The notes: a model not told the origin generated them from the sequence alone. 64,000 bases of DNA from Mucilaginibacter tundrae (GCF_013408825.1 NZ_JACCBZ010000008.1:62001-126000), one strand, 5' to 3'. Numbered from the stretch's first letter, positions 24,882-34,739 are shown. Numbers and translations: made by a program.

Positions 24882-25928
24882 TTAGGGAGATACTCTCCTC
24901 ACTTCAAACTCAAATCTTAAAGGACTGTAAGTAGGAATACCGCCCCCCGATGGCGGGTTAGCACCATACCCTAAGGCTGATGGCAATATCATTGAAATCG
25001 TAGCCCCTGTGGTTGCATGGCTCAATGCTTCTTGAACACCTAATGCTAAAGTAGGAACGGCGAAACTGATGGTATCGGCTATAGTATTATTCGATTCATC
25101 AAAATATGTATTATTTAATATCCTACCCGCATAAGTGGTTGTTATGGTTGAGTTTTGATTAATTGTATCAGTACCTGTACCTTGGACCTTTATAGCGTAA
25201 TAATAGTAAGCGCCCGGGACGTTAATAGATGGCACCCTGTAATAAGTTTTACTGCTAACAATATTAGATGGAGTGTTGGAGTAAGTGAAACCACTAGCCG
25301 TCAGGTAATTTTGTATTACCTGATCATCATAAGCATTTTGCGCGGTGTTACTGATATATTGATAGCCATAAGCATTAGTACCATAAACATTATTCTTTTC
25401 AGAAGAAATAATATGGACATAGTAATCCAGGCACTGGTTGCCTGCAATGTGGGAGCCAGCAACGTTTATACTACCCGATCCGTACCCATTAACGCCGTAA
25501 GCTAAATCAGATGGTATTAATATGCGCATGCTACCACCACTATATTTTAAATCATTAATTATAGCGATTTCAAGCCCGGCAGGTAAGTTCGAAGTGCTAA
25601 TATGCCCTACATAACCGGCATAGTGATTCATGATAGTATCATTACTTGTATATTTACCATCAAAACTACGCAGGGTAAATACAAAGGATACATTGTCGCT
25701 ATAAGTTAAACTGTCGCCTAAAACAGCTTTTGGAGTGTCTAATATCTTATAATAAATACCTGATGTATCACCACGATCTGGTTTCATGCCTGTTATACCA
25801 TTAGCCTTGATGTAGTTTTGTATTTGGGTTTGATCATATTGCGCAATATTGGGTTCCGTGCCGGTTTTTCGGCATGACATAAACCCAATAGTTGAAAGTA
25901 GTAAAAGGGTAAAAATTGTTTGTTTCAT
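24882..25928 (-). CDS. FKBP-type peptidyl-prolyl isomerase lipoprotein with two FKBP-like domains
   Basis: A 348-residue lipoprotein: signal peptide followed by lipobox GFMSC (Cys at about residue 19). Two FKBP-like modules follow. The first (about 60-175) has GGSMRILIPSDLAYGVNGYG, the second (about 215-345) GATISMILPSALGYGANPP. The second has a less canonical core. Members catalyse prolyl isomerisation, assisting folding of exported proteins in the periplasm or on the outer membrane. The gene directly follows the 173-residue FKBP lipoprotein gene (4-bp gap) and is probably its duplicate plus a fused second module. Confidence 0.87.
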   Translation of the reverse strand: MKQTIFTLLLLSTIGFMSCRKTGTEPNIAQYDQTQIQNYIKANGITGMKPDRGDTSGIYYKILDTPKAVLGDSLTYSDNVSFVFTLRSFDGKYTSNDTIMNHYAGYVGHISTSNLPAGLEIAIINDLKYSGGSMRILIPSDLAYGVNGYGSGSINVAGSHIAGNQCLDYYVHIISSEKNNVYGTNAYGYQYISNTAQNAYDDQVIQNYLTASGFTYSNTPSNIVSSKTYYRVPSINVPGAYYYYAIKVQGTGTDTINQNSTITTTYAGRILNNTYFDESNNTIADTISFAVPTLALGVQEALSHATTGATISMILPSALGYGANPPSGGGIPTYSPLRFEFEVRRVSP

Positions 25929-25932
25929 TTAA

Positions 25933-26454
25933 TTAATTAGTTACACTATAAATTCGTATCGAAAAATCAAGAATAGCATCCCCGGGCAGTCCCAGCGCTT
26001 GTTGAGGATAATGGCCATATGCGTAGCGCGAGGGTATAAGTAAACGGATCTCGCCACCTGCTGTACCTTCAGGAATACCTAATTGCCACCCTAAGATTAC
26101 ATTTGCCAAGGTATATGATGGATGAAAATTATTGGTTTCATAAAATTGGGTTTCGGAAGTACCATTTTTGTTAATATATCTTCCGGTATCACCCACAGTT
26201 ACCTGTGTTGATGTTGTAAAAAGAGTATTAGCCGATCCCGTATCAATCACCATATAATAAACACCAATTGTGTCATTGTTTTGTACATGTTTAAATTTGC
26301 CTTCTAAACCATTGACCCGGATGTAATTGCTTACAATTGAATCATCAATTTTTTTCTGTGCCGCATACTGTGTAGGCCCGTATAATGACGATTTAGTACA
26401 GGCAACAGTGCAGCAAACATAGAAAAGCGCAATAACTAACAGTATCCTGTTCAT
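25933..26454 (-). CDS. FKBP-type peptidyl-prolyl isomerase lipoprotein
   Basis: A 173-residue lipoprotein with signal peptide and lipobox CTVAC (Cys about residue 19). It has one FKBP domain with GGEIRLLIPSRYAYGHYPQ and a C-terminal LDFSIRIYSV strand. Its N-terminal half (IDDSIVSNYIRVNGLEGKFKHVQNNDTIGVYYMV) resembles the same region of the next protein, showing paralogy. It is first in a two-gene operon with the 348-residue protein. Periplasmic folding assistance is inferred from the family. Confidence 0.85.
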   Translation of the reverse strand: MNRILLVIALFYVCCTVACTKSSLYGPTQYAAQKKIDDSIVSNYIRVNGLEGKFKHVQNNDTIGVYYMVIDTGSANTLFTTSTQVTVGDTGRYINKNGTSETQFYETNNFHPSYTLANVILGWQLGIPEGTAGGEIRLLIPSRYAYGHYPQQALGLPGDAILDFSIRIYSVTN

Positions 26455-26584
26455 TTAAATTTCAAACGGCAAATTTATTCTTTTATAATTCAAAAACGGC
26501 AGGTTAACATTTTTTAACAATATTATTGTGATTTAACCCTGTAAATTGAGATTTATTGTGGGAGGAGTGCTTTTTTAGAGCTGT

Positions 26585-27028
26585 TTATGGCTTGTAATTT
26601 AAGGTTAGCTGGTTTATCTTCTCGAGCATATTTATTAAATATTGTTTATCGGCCTCGTTAATGTGGTCATTCAGGTAGTTATTAAACTGTTTAACAATGC
26701 CACGGGCAAGGTGTCGCTTCTCTTTACCCAAATCTGTTAAATAAATTTTAACAGATCGCTTATCACCTGGGTTTGATTCCCGATAAATAAGTCCTGTTTT
26801 TTCGAGTTGATTAAGCATTCGCGATAAACTGGTTGATTTTAGCCCGAGTAAAGCAGCCGCTTTTGATACCGTAGTACCTTCCTGTTCATCAATATTGATC
26901 AATAAATATCCTATTGATTGCGTAATGCCAAATTCTGTTACCAATTGGTTATACCTGTTTGCAACAGTTTGCCATACTATTTTCAAAAAATAGTCGATGG
27001 TTTCCTGGCTTTTTACATTGTTACGCAT
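26585..27028 (-). CDS. MarR family transcriptional regulator
   Basis: A 147-residue dimeric winged-helix repressor. The recognition region AAALLGLKSTSLSRMLNQLEKTGLIYRESNPGDKRSVKIYLTDLG is canonical for MarR. It lies 37 bp downstream of the gamma-glutamyltransferase gene on the same strand, so the two could be co-expressed, but its ligand and targets are unknown. No clear palindrome was identified nearby. Confidence 0.9.
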   Translation of the reverse strand: MRNNVKSQETIDYFLKIVWQTVANRYNQLVTEFGITQSIGYLLINIDEQEGTTVSKAAALLGLKSTSLSRMLNQLEKTGLIYRESNPGDKRSVKIYLTDLGKEKRHLARGIVKQFNNYLNDHINEADKQYLINMLEKINQLTLNYKP

Positions 27029-27065
27029 ATATCACAAACATAAGTAATTTTCGGCTTCGTAAAAT

Positions 27066-28781
27066 TTACCATCCAAGTTTAGTGTCATCACCCCTAGGGT
27101 CAGCACCGCCTTCATAATAACCCCATTTTGTCTTCAAAATTGCATCAACACGTCCTATAGGTTTATGATCCACAATTTTGTAACCTTTTTTTTGCAATTT
27201 TTGACGGGTAATGCTATCTATAGCCGCTGCTTCAACATCTACTTCATCCGGCAGCCATTGGCTATGGAAACGTTTGGCAGTAACAGCTTGTTGCATATCC
27301 ATGTTAAATTCAATCACATTTAATATGGTTTGAAATACAGAAGTGATAATTGTTGAACCTCCGGGTGTACCTACCACCATAAATAATTTACCATCCTTTT
27401 CAACGATAGTTGGTGTCATGGATGATAACATGCGTTTGCCGGGCTGTACGCTATTGGCTTTGCCGCCAACCAGGCCGTACATATTTGGAACGCCGGGCTT
27501 TTCGCTAAAATCATCCATCTCGTTATTCAGCAAAAAGCCAGCGCCTTTAACAAATATTTTTGATCCGAATGAATCGTTAAGTGTAGTGGTAATAGATACC
27601 GCGTTCCCATCACGGTCAACAACACAATAGTGTGTGGTTTGATCACTTTCATAGCCTACAAATGTTCCGGGTTGTATCGCGGTGCTTGGCGTTGCGGCGT
27701 TCCAGTTAAAGCTTTGCATGCGTCGCGTTATATAAGCTGGATTTAACAGACTGTCAATAGGTACCTTGTAGAAATCAGGATCGCCCAGGTATTTTGAACG
27801 ATCTGCATAAACCCGGCGTTCTGCTTCAACCATTAATTGTACAGTCGAATCCTGGTTATAGCCCCATCGTTGTAAAGGATATTTTTCAACCGATTTTAAT
27901 AGTTGGATTAAGGCAATTCCGCCGCTTGATGGGGGAGGCATGGTAATTATTGTATAGTTTTTATATTGGCCGATGATAGGTTTACGCCAAATGGCATGGT
28001 AATTTTTAAGATCAGTTTTGGTGATGATACCGTCTCCACCTTTCATTTCGGCTACCATTTCATCGGCAACTTCACCCTCGTAGAAGCCCGCACGGCCCTT
28101 ATCACGAATCAATTGTAAAGTTTTAGACAGATCAGTCTGTACTAATAGGTCACCTTCTTTCCATGGTGTGTCTTTTAGCATATATGATTTGCCCGGATTC
28201 AGTTTCTTGAATATCCCTTGTGATTCATTTAATCCTTCGGCAAGCTTATCAGTAATTTTAAATCCGCTTGCGGCGAGATCAATAGCAGGCTGTACAAGGT
28301 CGGCCCATTTTAACTTCCCATATTTATTATGCGCTTCAATCATGCCATCAACAGAACCGGGTACACCTGAGGCTTTATGAGTATATAAACTCATATCGGG
28401 TATTGGATTACCAGCTGAATCAAGATACATATTAGTTGTCGCGGCTGCGGGGGCTTTTTCCCTGAAATCAAGTGTATTGCTTTGGCCATCGGCAGCACGA
28501 TACACCATAAATCCGCCGCCGCCTATATTGCCGGCCTGGGGTAATGTTACGGCGAGCGCAAATTGTACGGCTATGGCTGCATCAACAGCATTGCCGCCTT
28601 TTTGAAGGATGGCCAGCCCAACCTTTGATGCATCTGGATAAGCGCAAACAACCATCCCGTTAGTATATTCCTTGCCGCTGGTATCATTTAAAGCACCCTG
28701 TACGCAACCATGTAAAGTAGGGATGAGAAGTAAAAATAAAAGCAAATAACATGCTTTTTTTATTATAATGGAATTTCGCAT
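27066..28781 (-). CDS. ggt: Gamma-glutamyltransferase / glutathione hydrolase, lipoprotein form
   Basis: A 571-residue N-terminal nucleophile hydrolase precursor. It cleaves itself before the threonine of TTHYCVVDRDGNAVS (T382), which becomes the catalytic nucleophile of the small subunit. The large subunit contains GKEYTNGMVVCAYPDASKVGL and GGIGGGGFMVYR-type sequences, and the small subunit contains MLSSMTPTIV and GTPGGSTIITSV. It hydrolyses or transpeptidates gamma-glutamyl bonds of glutathione-like peptides. The N-terminus has a lipobox-like TLHGC (about residue 26), suggesting lipid anchoring in the periplasm, which is less usual than a simple signal peptide. The MarR gene follows. Confidence 0.93.
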   Translation of the reverse strand: MRNSIIIKKACYLLLFLLLIPTLHGCVQGALNDTSGKEYTNGMVVCAYPDASKVGLAILQKGGNAVDAAIAVQFALAVTLPQAGNIGGGGFMVYRAADGQSNTLDFREKAPAAATTNMYLDSAGNPIPDMSLYTHKASGVPGSVDGMIEAHNKYGKLKWADLVQPAIDLAASGFKITDKLAEGLNESQGIFKKLNPGKSYMLKDTPWKEGDLLVQTDLSKTLQLIRDKGRAGFYEGEVADEMVAEMKGGDGIITKTDLKNYHAIWRKPIIGQYKNYTIITMPPPSSGGIALIQLLKSVEKYPLQRWGYNQDSTVQLMVEAERRVYADRSKYLGDPDFYKVPIDSLLNPAYITRRMQSFNWNAATPSTAIQPGTFVGYESDQTTHYCVVDRDGNAVSITTTLNDSFGSKIFVKGAGFLLNNEMDDFSEKPGVPNMYGLVGGKANSVQPGKRMLSSMTPTIVEKDGKLFMVVGTPGGSTIITSVFQTILNVIEFNMDMQQAVTAKRFHSQWLPDEVDVEAAAIDSITRQKLQKKGYKIVDHKPIGRVDAILKTKWGYYEGGADPRGDDTKLGW

Positions 28782-29000
28782 TGAACTATAATATGGTTAA
28801 AATACCCGCAATGCCTTGGCGGGATAACCGCACTAATTTAGTTTATTTTGATGCATTGTGCTGCTAAAAACAGAATTGTTTTTTATTGACACACAGCTGG
28901 TTTGCCAACTAGAATATTAATTTTTTAGATAACCAAGCCATAAAACCTAATTTTGGTCGTTTTCTGATTGTAATATTTATAGTCACAAAACTACCTATTG

Positions 29001-29516
29001 ATGAAAAAAATACTTTTAACATTGTTTATTGCAGCCTCCTTTTTGATAATTTCTAACAGATTAAAGGCGCAAGATTCGCAAACGCAGGGCGGCCAGGATT
29101 ATAAAACCGCGGTGGGGTTAAAGTTCGGCCCATTTGAAAGCGGGGTGAGCATAAAATATTTCCCTACCAATGATATATCTTATGAAGGTATAATCGGCTT
29201 CAATAATCATGGACTTGTTTTAACCGGTTTGTATGAATTAAACCAAGAGGCCTTTAATGTGCCCGCGTTAAAATTTTATTATGGATTCGGCGCCCATATC
29301 GGTTCCGAGGGTAAAGGTGAAGTTGACAATTTTAACGGCGCTAAATATTATAACAACAACCATATTTTGTTAGGCGCGGATGGAGTTGTTGGTCTTGAAT
29401 ATACTTTTCCTAACACGCCTATAGCCATAAGCCTCGATCTTGATCCAAGAATAGAGTTAGCCAGTGGCCCTAACTTTGACCTTGCTCCCGGTATAGGATT
29501 GAAATATGCCTTTTAA
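29001..29516 (+). CDS. Small outer-membrane beta-barrel protein
   Basis: A 171-residue protein with a Sec signal peptide ending at LKAQ (about residue 24). The remainder alternates Gly/aromatic strands (AVGLKFGPFESGVSIKYF, LKFYYGFGAHIG, GVVGLEYTF) and ends in IGLKYAF with a terminal Phe, the usual beta-barrel outer-membrane insertion signal. The length suits an eight-stranded barrel. The ATG at 29001 is chosen over the TTG three bases earlier. Function unknown. It ends 22 bp before a bidirectional terminator shared with the convergent subtilase gene. Confidence 0.8.
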   Translation: MKKILLTLFIAASFLIISNRLKAQDSQTQGGQDYKTAVGLKFGPFESGVSIKYFPTNDISYEGIIGFNNHGLVLTGLYELNQEAFNVPALKFYYGFGAHIGSEGKGEVDNFNGAKYYNNNHILLGADGVVGLEYTFPNTPIAISLDLDPRIELASGPNFDLAPGIGLKYAF

Positions 29517-29538
29517 TCATTTCTAACTAATCATTTCT

Positions 29539-29574
29539 AAAAAAGATCGTTATCTAACAATAACGATCTTTTTT
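29539..29574. terminator. Bidirectional terminator overlapping the subtilase stop codon
   Basis: A 15-bp stem, AAAAAAGATCGTTAT (29539-29553) with its complement (29560-29574), and a 6-nt loop. On the minus strand one arm is made from the last codons (KKIVIVR) of the subtilase gene, which stops at 29550. Confidence 0.85.
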
Positions 29575-32500
29575 GTATAAACCTTAGTGCCCAGCATCAA
29601 CTTTAATATATATGCGCCGGGAGCCTGATTGCTTACATTTAACACGGTGCTAAAGTTGCCCGCGGTTATGCTTTGTTTGCTGGTATATACAATTCTGCCT
29701 ATGCTGCTTACCAGGCTCAGGCTCATGTCTGCATTGGTCGGGGCATTAAACAGTACATTTAAAATGGTATTCGCCGGTACCGGGTATAATGTTAAGCCCA
29801 CGCCGTTATCAGTTACAGTTGAGGGCGATATATATACAAAAGTAGATGATGTATCTGAACATCCCGTGCTTGAAGTAACCCTGACTTTGTAATTACCATT
29901 AACTGTGGGTAAATATGTTTGGTTGGTAGCATTATTTAAAATGTTGCCATTTAAATACCATTGGTTTCCTGATGCAAAGTTAGAGTTTAGTTCCGTGCCA
30001 TTGGCAGTAATAGTTGGTCTTACCAATACTACAGCTTGCCTTCCATCAGAAGTACAACCTGTGCTTATTACCTTTAGGTTATAAAAATAATAATAGTAAG
30101 TAGCTGGATTGGTACCTGTTCCTGTGGCGGTATTGCTTATTATGTTAAACACACTATCGGCCGAAAAAGGATATCCACTTACGCCAGCATTATTGCGGTA
30201 GATGGTGACGTTAGCGTCATAAGCAACATTTATTGAATAATCTCCTGCTGCCGGTATCAGTAAGTTTAAATTATATACCTTGCCAGTATCGCTTGGGTCA
30301 TCATTCCGTGCACCAGGTTGCGGGTTAGTAGTAGTTGCAGCTGCATTAATCGTTGTGCTCGATAATGTTTCGCCTCCTGCATTAGTTACCGAAAATGTTA
30401 AACTACCCGGATAGCCAATATATAAGCGTGCGCTTTGCAATATTACGGGTGCATTTGCATGTACCAATACCGAGGGGCCGAATTGGTTATATCCACCACC
30501 GCTAAAAACTTCCTTAGTAGCTGGGCCAACTGTACCGCTAAAATCATTAAGACCCGCGTAAACCGTCTTGTTTGCTGAGATTTGTGTTGCCGTTGCAGGC
30601 GATCCTATAGCAATAGGGGCAGTATCTGTGGTGTTATTATACCAGAATATTGTTCCATCGCCGGTACCGGTAAATGAATATTTACTACTTTCAATACAAT
30701 AATTAACATTCAGGTTGCTGATAGTTGGCGCCGGGTTTATAGTGATTTTTGTGCTTGCAGTGTCATTGCTGGTAATTACGTCATTAGGAAGGCTGGTTAC
30801 GGCAGTTATGGTATATGTTGCTCCGGCTATTGCATTAAAAGTTGAATTTAATTTGAAGTTAGCTTCAGCTAGTGGCGATAATGTACCGGTATAAGTTTCA
30901 TTAAAGGTAGTAATGGTATTGTTAGGTGCTTGTACGGTTACTGTTACAGGGATATTACTTACGGAAGCAGAACCATAGTTTTTAAGCGTGACCGTAATAG
31001 GAATAGGACCGGAGCAATTGCCGGTTGTGTCCGGATTGGCGATTGCCACTGCACCTGCATCTGTGGTAGATTTGATGAATTCAACACGGTAATCCTGTGT
31101 TTCGCCTTTCGCGTAAGAGCCGCATGCCTGTACTACTGATGTATCGCTGGTTTCACTTAATACTATGCGCATTAAACTGTAATTGCCGGGTATAACAGTA
31201 ATGGGGACGGTGATGTTAGTGTTGTAGCTACCTGTGCCGTTAATAACGTTTGTGGTTGCTACCAATTCGCCGGGGCCGTTGAAATTGCCATCGCCATTCC
31301 AGTCAATATATACTTTTGCAACTTTGTTAAAGTTATTGCCACAAGTACCTAGTGTAAGGCTTAATGGATAAGTTTTTCCTGCAACCAGTGAATCTGTAAG
31401 GTTGGTGTAATCAGAATAAGTAGTACAGCCTGCTGGTGGAGTATTGTTTATGTTTGACAGTGTTACGTTATTTATACGCGAATCGGCACTTGAGGTTGGT
31501 CCTGATGTGCAATATGCCGAGCCTCCCACACCTGTCGTTATCAATGAATATGCTTGTCCACCTGATTGTAATGTGTTTTTGTGTGAAACGGTGATAGTAT
31601 ACTGTCTACCCGGAACGGCGCCCGCTATATAAACCTGTTCAATATTATCACGAATATTGTCGCCTGTTTGCGCCGGGTTTGATGGATTTAATGGATCTAA
31701 TATCCATGGCATAAATGTATTTGTGCCATCATTCACCCTAATATCCAGATCGTTTACTAATTTAATGGTTCGGTCATTTACTATCCCATCCGCTGTTGCT
31801 GTGCCTGCTGGGTCTGTCCATGAAATGGTGGCTATTAATGGGCCATCACCTGATGCCGTTACAGCAAATGCTTTTGTTTGCCCTTGCGATAAGGAATCTT
31901 CTTTTATAATGCTTTTTGTACCATTATCAATTAATGCCTGTGCTGCAGCTTTCGTATTGAGCAGCCCCCATCCATACATATAGTCAGGCCCAACGGTTCC
32001 TGCGTCAACAGCGGTAGCACATACAAGTCCCTTTAAAGTAGCAGCACGCATAAAAGCGCCGGAGTGCTTCTCTGCGTAATACTCCTGCAATAAATAGAGT
32101 GAGCCAGTTACATTTGGCGCCGACATGGATGTACCGCTTAATGTAATATAAGTTGTGGGTGATGCTGCACCACATGATAACACATTTTCGCCCATGCCAA
32201 CTATATCAGGCTTAACGCGCCCATCATCCGTTGGCCCGTAGCTACTAAAGTAACTGGCGATAATAGCTGAACTATTGGGCGGCCCATATGGTAATTGGCC
32301 TACTGAACCGACCGTCAAAATATTTTTAGCGTTGCCGGTGGTAGCAATACCATCATAACCAAGTTGACTGCTAATGTTGCTGGTAGCGGTACGGGTTTTT
32401 GTAATCAAGGTCATATTTGTTGCACTGGTGTAACCCTGGTAAGTACCACCAATTGCAGGGCCGTTATAGCCACGTGAATTTCCCGCTGATTCCACAATCA

Positions 32501-33278
32501 GGTAATAAGGCGCATTATATTCTATCTGGTCGAAACTGACTGTGCGGTCACTATATTGGCCGAATGCATAGTCGACACTATCGCCGGGTAAGCCATACCA
32601 TGTCCAGTTACCATTATCATCCAGATCCCATCCGGCAACGTCACCATAAGAGTGGTTTGACAGTATTAAGCCTGATGCGGCCGCGCTAATGGTGGTAATA
32701 TCATTATTAAAATCATACGATTGCAAGGTACTTGCATTAAAAGCCATTCCTTTAGCTGGTGCATAAACACCTTTGGCTATCATGGTGCCAGCAACGTGTG
32801 TTGAGTGGTCTAATACTGCCTCGGTAGTATTAAGAGTTATTGTTTTGCCCGCAAATTCCTGGTGTGCGGCATATACCGCGCCGCCATCCCAAATGCCAAG
32901 CTTATTGGCTAAGAAACTACTTGATCCAGATAAATTAAGGCCTAATGATCCACCGGGCTGAACAGCGTTGGTTTGAGTTGTTGCAGCTGATATTATATTA
33001 TCATAGGTTTTAAGATAGATGGGGAAGCCCTTGCTGTTTAATCCCTGTAATGATTTTACCCCGCCGTCTTTTGTTTTAGTCAGGATTTTCCAGCCATGAA
33101 TGGTCGCTTGCGCCAAAGCCTGTTGATGGCTACTGGCATATAAGGCGTTTTTTTGAAGCGAAAGATCGTGAAGCGCTTTCTTTTTAGCATCAGTAACTAA
33201 CTGATGTTGGCCAAATGCATCACCAATAAAAATAAATAACAAAATACCGGTAATTATTGCCGAGTAGCATTTGCTCAT
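29550..33278 (-). CDS. Secreted S8 subtilisin-like peptidase with GEVED, CARDB-like and T9SS sorting domains
   Basis: A 1242-residue multidomain surface or secreted protease. Signal peptide ends about residue 23 (DAFGQ). The S8 catalytic triad is visible: D131 (KLGIWDGG), H161 (DHSTHVAGTM) and S384 (LSGTSMSAPNVTG). After the peptidase come a beta-sandwich P-like region, a GEVED domain (KVAKVYIDWNGDGNFNGPGE), a CARDB-like segment (PIPITVTLKNYGSASVSNIPV) and further beta domains. The last 75 residues (LTLYPVPANTILNVLFN...KKIVIVR) form a type A T9SS sorting domain that routes it through the type IX secretion system. It likely degrades environmental proteins; substrates unknown. Its final codons form a terminator arm. 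Confidence 0.93.
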   Translation of the reverse strand: MSKCYSAIITGILLFIFIGDAFGQHQLVTDAKKKALHDLSLQKNALYASSHQQALAQATIHGWKILTKTKDGGVKSLQGLNSKGFPIYLKTYDNIISAATTQTNAVQPGGSLGLNLSGSSSFLANKLGIWDGGAVYAAHQEFAGKTITLNTTEAVLDHSTHVAGTMIAKGVYAPAKGMAFNASTLQSYDFNNDITTISAAASGLILSNHSYGDVAGWDLDDNGNWTWYGLPGDSVDYAFGQYSDRTVSFDQIEYNAPYYLIVESAGNSRGYNGPAIGGTYQGYTSATNMTLITKTRTATSNISSQLGYDGIATTGNAKNILTVGSVGQLPYGPPNSSAIIASYFSSYGPTDDGRVKPDIVGMGENVLSCGAASPTTYITLSGTSMSAPNVTGSLYLLQEYYAEKHSGAFMRAATLKGLVCATAVDAGTVGPDYMYGWGLLNTKAAAQALIDNGTKSIIKEDSLSQGQTKAFAVTASGDGPLIATISWTDPAGTATADGIVNDRTIKLVNDLDIRVNDGTNTFMPWILDPLNPSNPAQTGDNIRDNIEQVYIAGAVPGRQYTITVSHKNTLQSGGQAYSLITTGVGGSAYCTSGPTSSADSRINNVTLSNINNTPPAGCTTYSDYTNLTDSLVAGKTYPLSLTLGTCGNNFNKVAKVYIDWNGDGNFNGPGELVATTNVINGTGSYNTNITVPITVIPGNYSLMRIVLSETSDTSVVQACGSYAKGETQDYRVEFIKSTTDAGAVAIANPDTTGNCSGPIPITVTLKNYGSASVSNIPVTVTVQAPNNTITTFNETYTGTLSPLAEANFKLNSTFNAIAGATYTITAVTSLPNDVITSNDTASTKITINPAPTISNLNVNYCIESSKYSFTGTGDGTIFWYNNTTDTAPIAIGSPATATQISANKTVYAGLNDFSGTVGPATKEVFSGGGYNQFGPSVLVHANAPVILQSARLYIGYPGSLTFSVTNAGGETLSSTTINAAATTTNPQPGARNDDPSDTGKVYNLNLLIPAAGDYSINVAYDANVTIYRNNAGVSGYPFSADSVFNIISNTATGTGTNPATYYYYFYNLKVISTGCTSDGRQAVVLVRPTITANGTELNSNFASGNQWYLNGNILNNATNQTYLPTVNGNYKVRVTSSTGCSDTSSTFVYISPSTVTDNGVGLTLYPVPANTILNVLFNAPTNADMSLSLVSSIGRIVYTSKQSITAGNFSTVLNVSNQAPGAYILKLMLGTKVYTKKIVIVR

Positions 33279-33418
33279 AAGCCCTGAAAATAAATATTTT
33301 AACCTGTTAAGTTTAGTTTAACAAGTTTCTGTAATTAAAACGGGATTATGAAATTTTTCGGATTGTAACCGGATTAGAATTGACGAAACTGTATTTTAAT
33401 CCAACTAATCGTGAGGCG

Positions 33419-34036
33419 CTATATTTTATCAATTCTTATCCACCTCATACCCGCTGCTTCCGCGGCAAGGGTTCCCGCCTCGCCATCTTCAAAAACAAGG
33501 CAATGTTCGGGTGCTACACCTAACTTTTCGGCAGCAGCTAAAAACGGATCAGGATATGGCTTGCCATGCGGGGTTTCGCCTGCGCAAACTAATACTTCAG
33601 GCAAACCAGCTATTCCAAGTACACGCAAGGTTCTTTCCACGGCGCTACGCTGGCTTCCGGAAACTACAGCAATTTTAACTTTACCCACATGCGCCTTTAA
33701 ATGATTAACCACGTAATCTATGGGTTGGGTTTGATCTATATATTCTTCCAGAAAAAGCTCTTCTCTTCTATGCGCGAATTCAATAGGGTCAAGCGTGCTG
33801 TTGTAACGTTTATTTATTTCTTCAACTACTTTTACAACTGGCCAGCCTGCTAATTCATCAACCAAAGCAGCATCTATTAAAACACCATCTTGCGCGGCTA
33901 TGTGTACGTAAGTTTTTTTGTGGGCGCCCATGTTATCGGCAAGTGTTCCATCGCAATCATATAAAAATGCCTGGAAATCGCCTTCGGTAAGCAGTATAAG
34001 CTTTTCGTATTTGGAATTATTAGTGGTATTTGCCAT
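33419..34036 (-). CDS. HAD-superfamily phosphatase (YqaB-like)
   Basis: A 205-residue HAD-IA hydrolase. Motif I is FLYDCDGTLADNMGAH, motif II VVSGSQ, the lysine of motif III lies in GETPHGKPYPDPF, and motif IV is CLVFEDGEAGTLAAEAAGM. The cap is short. The pattern and length resemble fructose-1-phosphatase YqaB, but substrate specificity is inference. It sits between the subtilase and the DUF47 gene on the same strand, 43 bp downstream of the latter, so it may be read with it. Confidence 0.87.
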   Translation of the reverse strand: MANTTNNSKYEKLILLTEGDFQAFLYDCDGTLADNMGAHKKTYVHIAAQDGVLIDAALVDELAGWPVVKVVEEINKRYNSTLDPIEFAHRREELFLEEYIDQTQPIDYVVNHLKAHVGKVKIAVVSGSQRSAVERTLRVLGIAGLPEVLVCAGETPHGKPYPDPFLAAAEKLGVAPEHCLVFEDGEAGTLAAEAAGMRWIRIDKI

Positions 34037-34079
34037 TATACCGCAAAAGTAATTATTTAAGTAACAGAGATTAGGCTAT

Positions 34080-34739
34080 TTAACTATTAGCCGAAAAATT
34101 AAAGCTGTTTACTAAAATGGTCTTTAAAACGTCGGTAACGCTTTTACATTTATTGGTGGTAGTTTCTAATGAGTATAGGATCTCGCGGTATTTGATTAAT
34201 GTTATTGCGTTCTTCTCGTTTGCGAAAAGATCGGCAAGGGCATTATAATAGATCTGATCCGAGTTATGCTCTAATTGTTTAATGTGCCTACATGATTCTA
34301 ATATTAAAGCACCTTTTGCCGATGCGCTAAGCATATTAACCGACTTTTTAATTTCCTTACTCGCTTCCAGTACAATATCGGCAATTTCTATCATGGATGA
34401 AGTGAATTCAGTAATATTATATAAGTACATCCGCTCGCTTGCTTCATGTATAAAATCGGCAACATCATCAATGGCTGATGCCAGGGTATGAATATCGGGG
34501 CGGTTTAAAGGGGTAAAGATTACCTTGTCGAGCGCCAGGTATATTTTATGGGTGATGTCATCGCCGATATTTTCAAGACGGTCTATTTGTTTGAAAATTA
34601 CTTCACGATCATCTGCCAAATCACTGTTTACCGCATTCACCAGTAAGCCAGCCATTTCAACAGCATTGTCGGCAGCCTGATCAAATAAATTATAGAACTG
34701 CGCGCCATTTAAAAAATAATCTTGGAAAAATCTTCCCAT
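34080..34739 (-). CDS. DUF47 / PhoU-related phosphate transport regulator
   Basis: A 219-residue all-helical DUF47 protein with repeated acidic ExxxD motifs (IDRLENIGDDITHK, AIDDVADFIHEASER, HIKQLEHNSDQIYY) of the PhoU-like metal-binding bundles. DUF47 proteins normally accompany PiT-type low-affinity phosphate transporters; here no PiT gene follows, and instead the gene diverges from the high-affinity pst operon. Two ATTAAC units 11 bp apart lie 40-60 bp before its start, similar to those before the pst operon, suggesting common PhoB control. Confidence 0.9.
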   Translation of the reverse strand: MGRFFQDYFLNGAQFYNLFDQAADNAVEMAGLLVNAVNSDLADDREVIFKQIDRLENIGDDITHKIYLALDKVIFTPLNRPDIHTLASAIDDVADFIHEASERMYLYNITEFTSSMIEIADIVLEASKEIKKSVNMLSASAKGALILESCRHIKQLEHNSDQIYYNALADLFANEKNAITLIKYREILYSLETTTNKCKSVTDVLKTILVNSFNFSANS

